From: an uncultured Bacteroidales bacterium
GTDB lineage: Bacteria; Bacteroidota; Bacteroidia; Bacteroidales; UBA4417
Direction of reading: 5' to 3'
Length of the DNA stretch: 6,641 bases
Assembly (NCBI GenBank): GCA_903917425.1
Contig: CAIXAQ010000927.1
Location: 1-6,641, forward strand
Part shown: in pieces, positions 6,113 through 6,641 of the stretch
How positions within the stretch are numbered: the first letter of the stretch is position 1
Layout: every line of letters starts with the position of its first letter
Translations under genes and position numbers: made by a program
Notes under the pieces: model-generated
Told to the model about the DNA's origin: nothing
Database searches by the model: none
What the model saw: the letters and a program-made list of their open reading frames with translations, nothing else

Positions 6113-6475
6113 ATGAATAACACTGATTTCCTTATACAGATTCCCGCAATGGCAAAAGAACTGCCTTTTGCGATCACAGTTTGTGATACCGAAGCCATCA
6201 TTCTTTATATGAATGACCGCTCAATCAGCACATTCGCGAAATACGGCGGTGCCGATATTATTGGCATTAGTTTATTTGAATATCACCATGGGCCTTCGGC
6301 TGTAAAATTACGGGAATTGCTCGATATTCAAACCAAGAATGCTTATACCATTGAGAAAAACGGGATCAAGAAGATGATTTACCAATCGCCCTGGTTCAAG
6401 GAGGGTGAATTTGCAGGATTAATAGAGCTTTCGCTTGAAATACCGATGGAAATGGAGCATTTTGTGCGTGGGTAG
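6113..6475 (+). CDS. Stand-alone PAS-domain protein, 120 aa
   Basis: This is a single PAS domain with almost nothing else. Residues 18-34 follow the usual PAS opening (LPFAITVCDTEAIILYMND), with a helix-rich middle (FAKYGG then IIGISLFEYHHG, 41-60) and the late strands IEKNGIKKMIYQSPW (80-94) and GLIELSLEIP (102-111). No histidine kinase, GGDEF, DNA-binding or membrane segment follows, so it cannot signal alone by any known output domain. It may bind a ligand or partner, or act as a cytosolic sensor subunit. Upstream in-frame sequence back to 5951 is open but crosses the tRNA gene. The ATG at 6113 is therefore the real start: it sits just after a -7 box and precedes the conserved region. No Shine-Dalgarno is visible. 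The ligand is unknown. The domain assignment is firm; the role is not. Confidence 0.85.
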   Translation: MNNTDFLIQIPAMAKELPFAITVCDTEAIILYMNDRSISTFAKYGGADIIGISLFEYHHGPSAVKLRELLDIQTKNAYTIEKNGIKKMIYQSPWFKEGEFAGLIELSLEIPMEMEHFVRG

Positions 6476-6482
6476 GGCGAAT

Positions 6483-6546
6483 GAGTTTCAGAGTTTCGGA
6501 GTTTCAGGGTTTCGAAGTTCCAGATTTTCAGGATTTCAGTGTTTCA
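6483..6546. repeat. Degenerate tandem octamer array, eight units
   Basis: Eight contiguous 8-base units begin 8 bases past the PAS gene stop codon: GAGTTTCA, GAGTTTCG, GAGTTTCA, GGGTTTCG, AAGTTCCA, GATTTTCA, GGATTTCA and GTGTTTCA, then a partial GAG. Positions 4, 5 and 7 (T, T, C) are invariant; the other positions vary. The exact 8-base register is kept throughout with no insertion or deletion. The array lacks dyad symmetry, so it is neither a terminator nor a CRISPR. The first three units are closest to each other and divergence grows rightward. Confidence 0.85.
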
Positions 6547-6641
6547 GAGCTGATGAAATACGGAATGCGACTTTATCTCCAGTTGATTATCGCTATTCTA
6601 TTTCACTATCCCATTTTTGGTTTCGATCCGCTTTTTTATCA

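Noticed and set aside
6483..6546. CRISPR array.
   Set aside because: The units are eight bases long, contiguous and without spacers.
6481..6641. A plus-strand frame starting at ATG 6481 (or ATG 6556) and open to the right edge, with a hydrophobic stretch LQLIIAILFHYPIF.
   Set aside because: Its first 20 or so codons are only the octamer array. A second plus frame is also open across the region, and no promoter or ribosome site is visible. Short minus-strand frames also end here, at 6594-6610, so a gene entering from the right is equally possible. The window is too short to decide.

Overview
The window looks like a Bacteroidota (Bacteroidetes) chromosome segment, probably from an anaerobic or facultatively anaerobic member. 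Three signs support this. The first gene ends in a type IX secretion (T9SS) type A sorting domain. Several perfect matches to the Bacteroidota promoter -7 box TAnnTTTG lie where promoters are expected. No start codon is preceded by a clear Shine-Dalgarno sequence. The oxygen-sensitive glycyl radical enzyme in the middle points to anaerobic metabolism.

Layout. 1-1875 (+): the 3' part of a large secreted protein whose N-terminus lies off the left edge. It has two Ser/Thr-rich beta-strand blocks, a fibronectin-III-like domain and the T9SS sorting domain. 1876-2126: a convergent spacer with no gene. 2127-5519 (-): a two-gene operon. It holds an 828-residue glycyl radical enzyme (first, upstream) and its 300-residue radical SAM activase, separated by 3 nt. 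5520-5721: the leader and promoter region of that operon, with several inverted repeats. 5722-5928 (+): a small hypothetical ORF whose stop codon lies in the loop of a strong bidirectional hairpin terminator (5909-5941). 5952-6028 (-): tRNA-Arg(ACG) with encoded CCA. It carries an unusual A19/U56 combination in place of the near-universal G19-C56 pair. 6029-6112: a divergent promoter region serving the tRNA (leftward) and a stand-alone PAS-domain protein (6113-6475, +). 6483-6546: eight tandem copies of a degenerate octamer. The last 95 bases cannot be assigned.

How the genes work together. The only clear functional unit is the enzyme/activase pair. The activase uses SAM and a 4Fe-4S cluster to abstract a hydrogen from Gly804 of the enzyme, and the Gly804 radical then generates a thiyl radical on Cys475. 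The active-site motif GCTEP (Cys475, Glu477) with no Cys-Cys pair argues against a true pyruvate formate-lyase and for a lyase, dehydratase or decarboxylase-type glycyl radical enzyme. The substrate cannot be named from the window, because no transporter, regulator, microcompartment shell gene or downstream enzyme is present. The other genes appear to be independent transcription units. The best candidates for new biology are this unassigned enzyme pair, the beta-rich T9SS cargo and the tRNA covariation.
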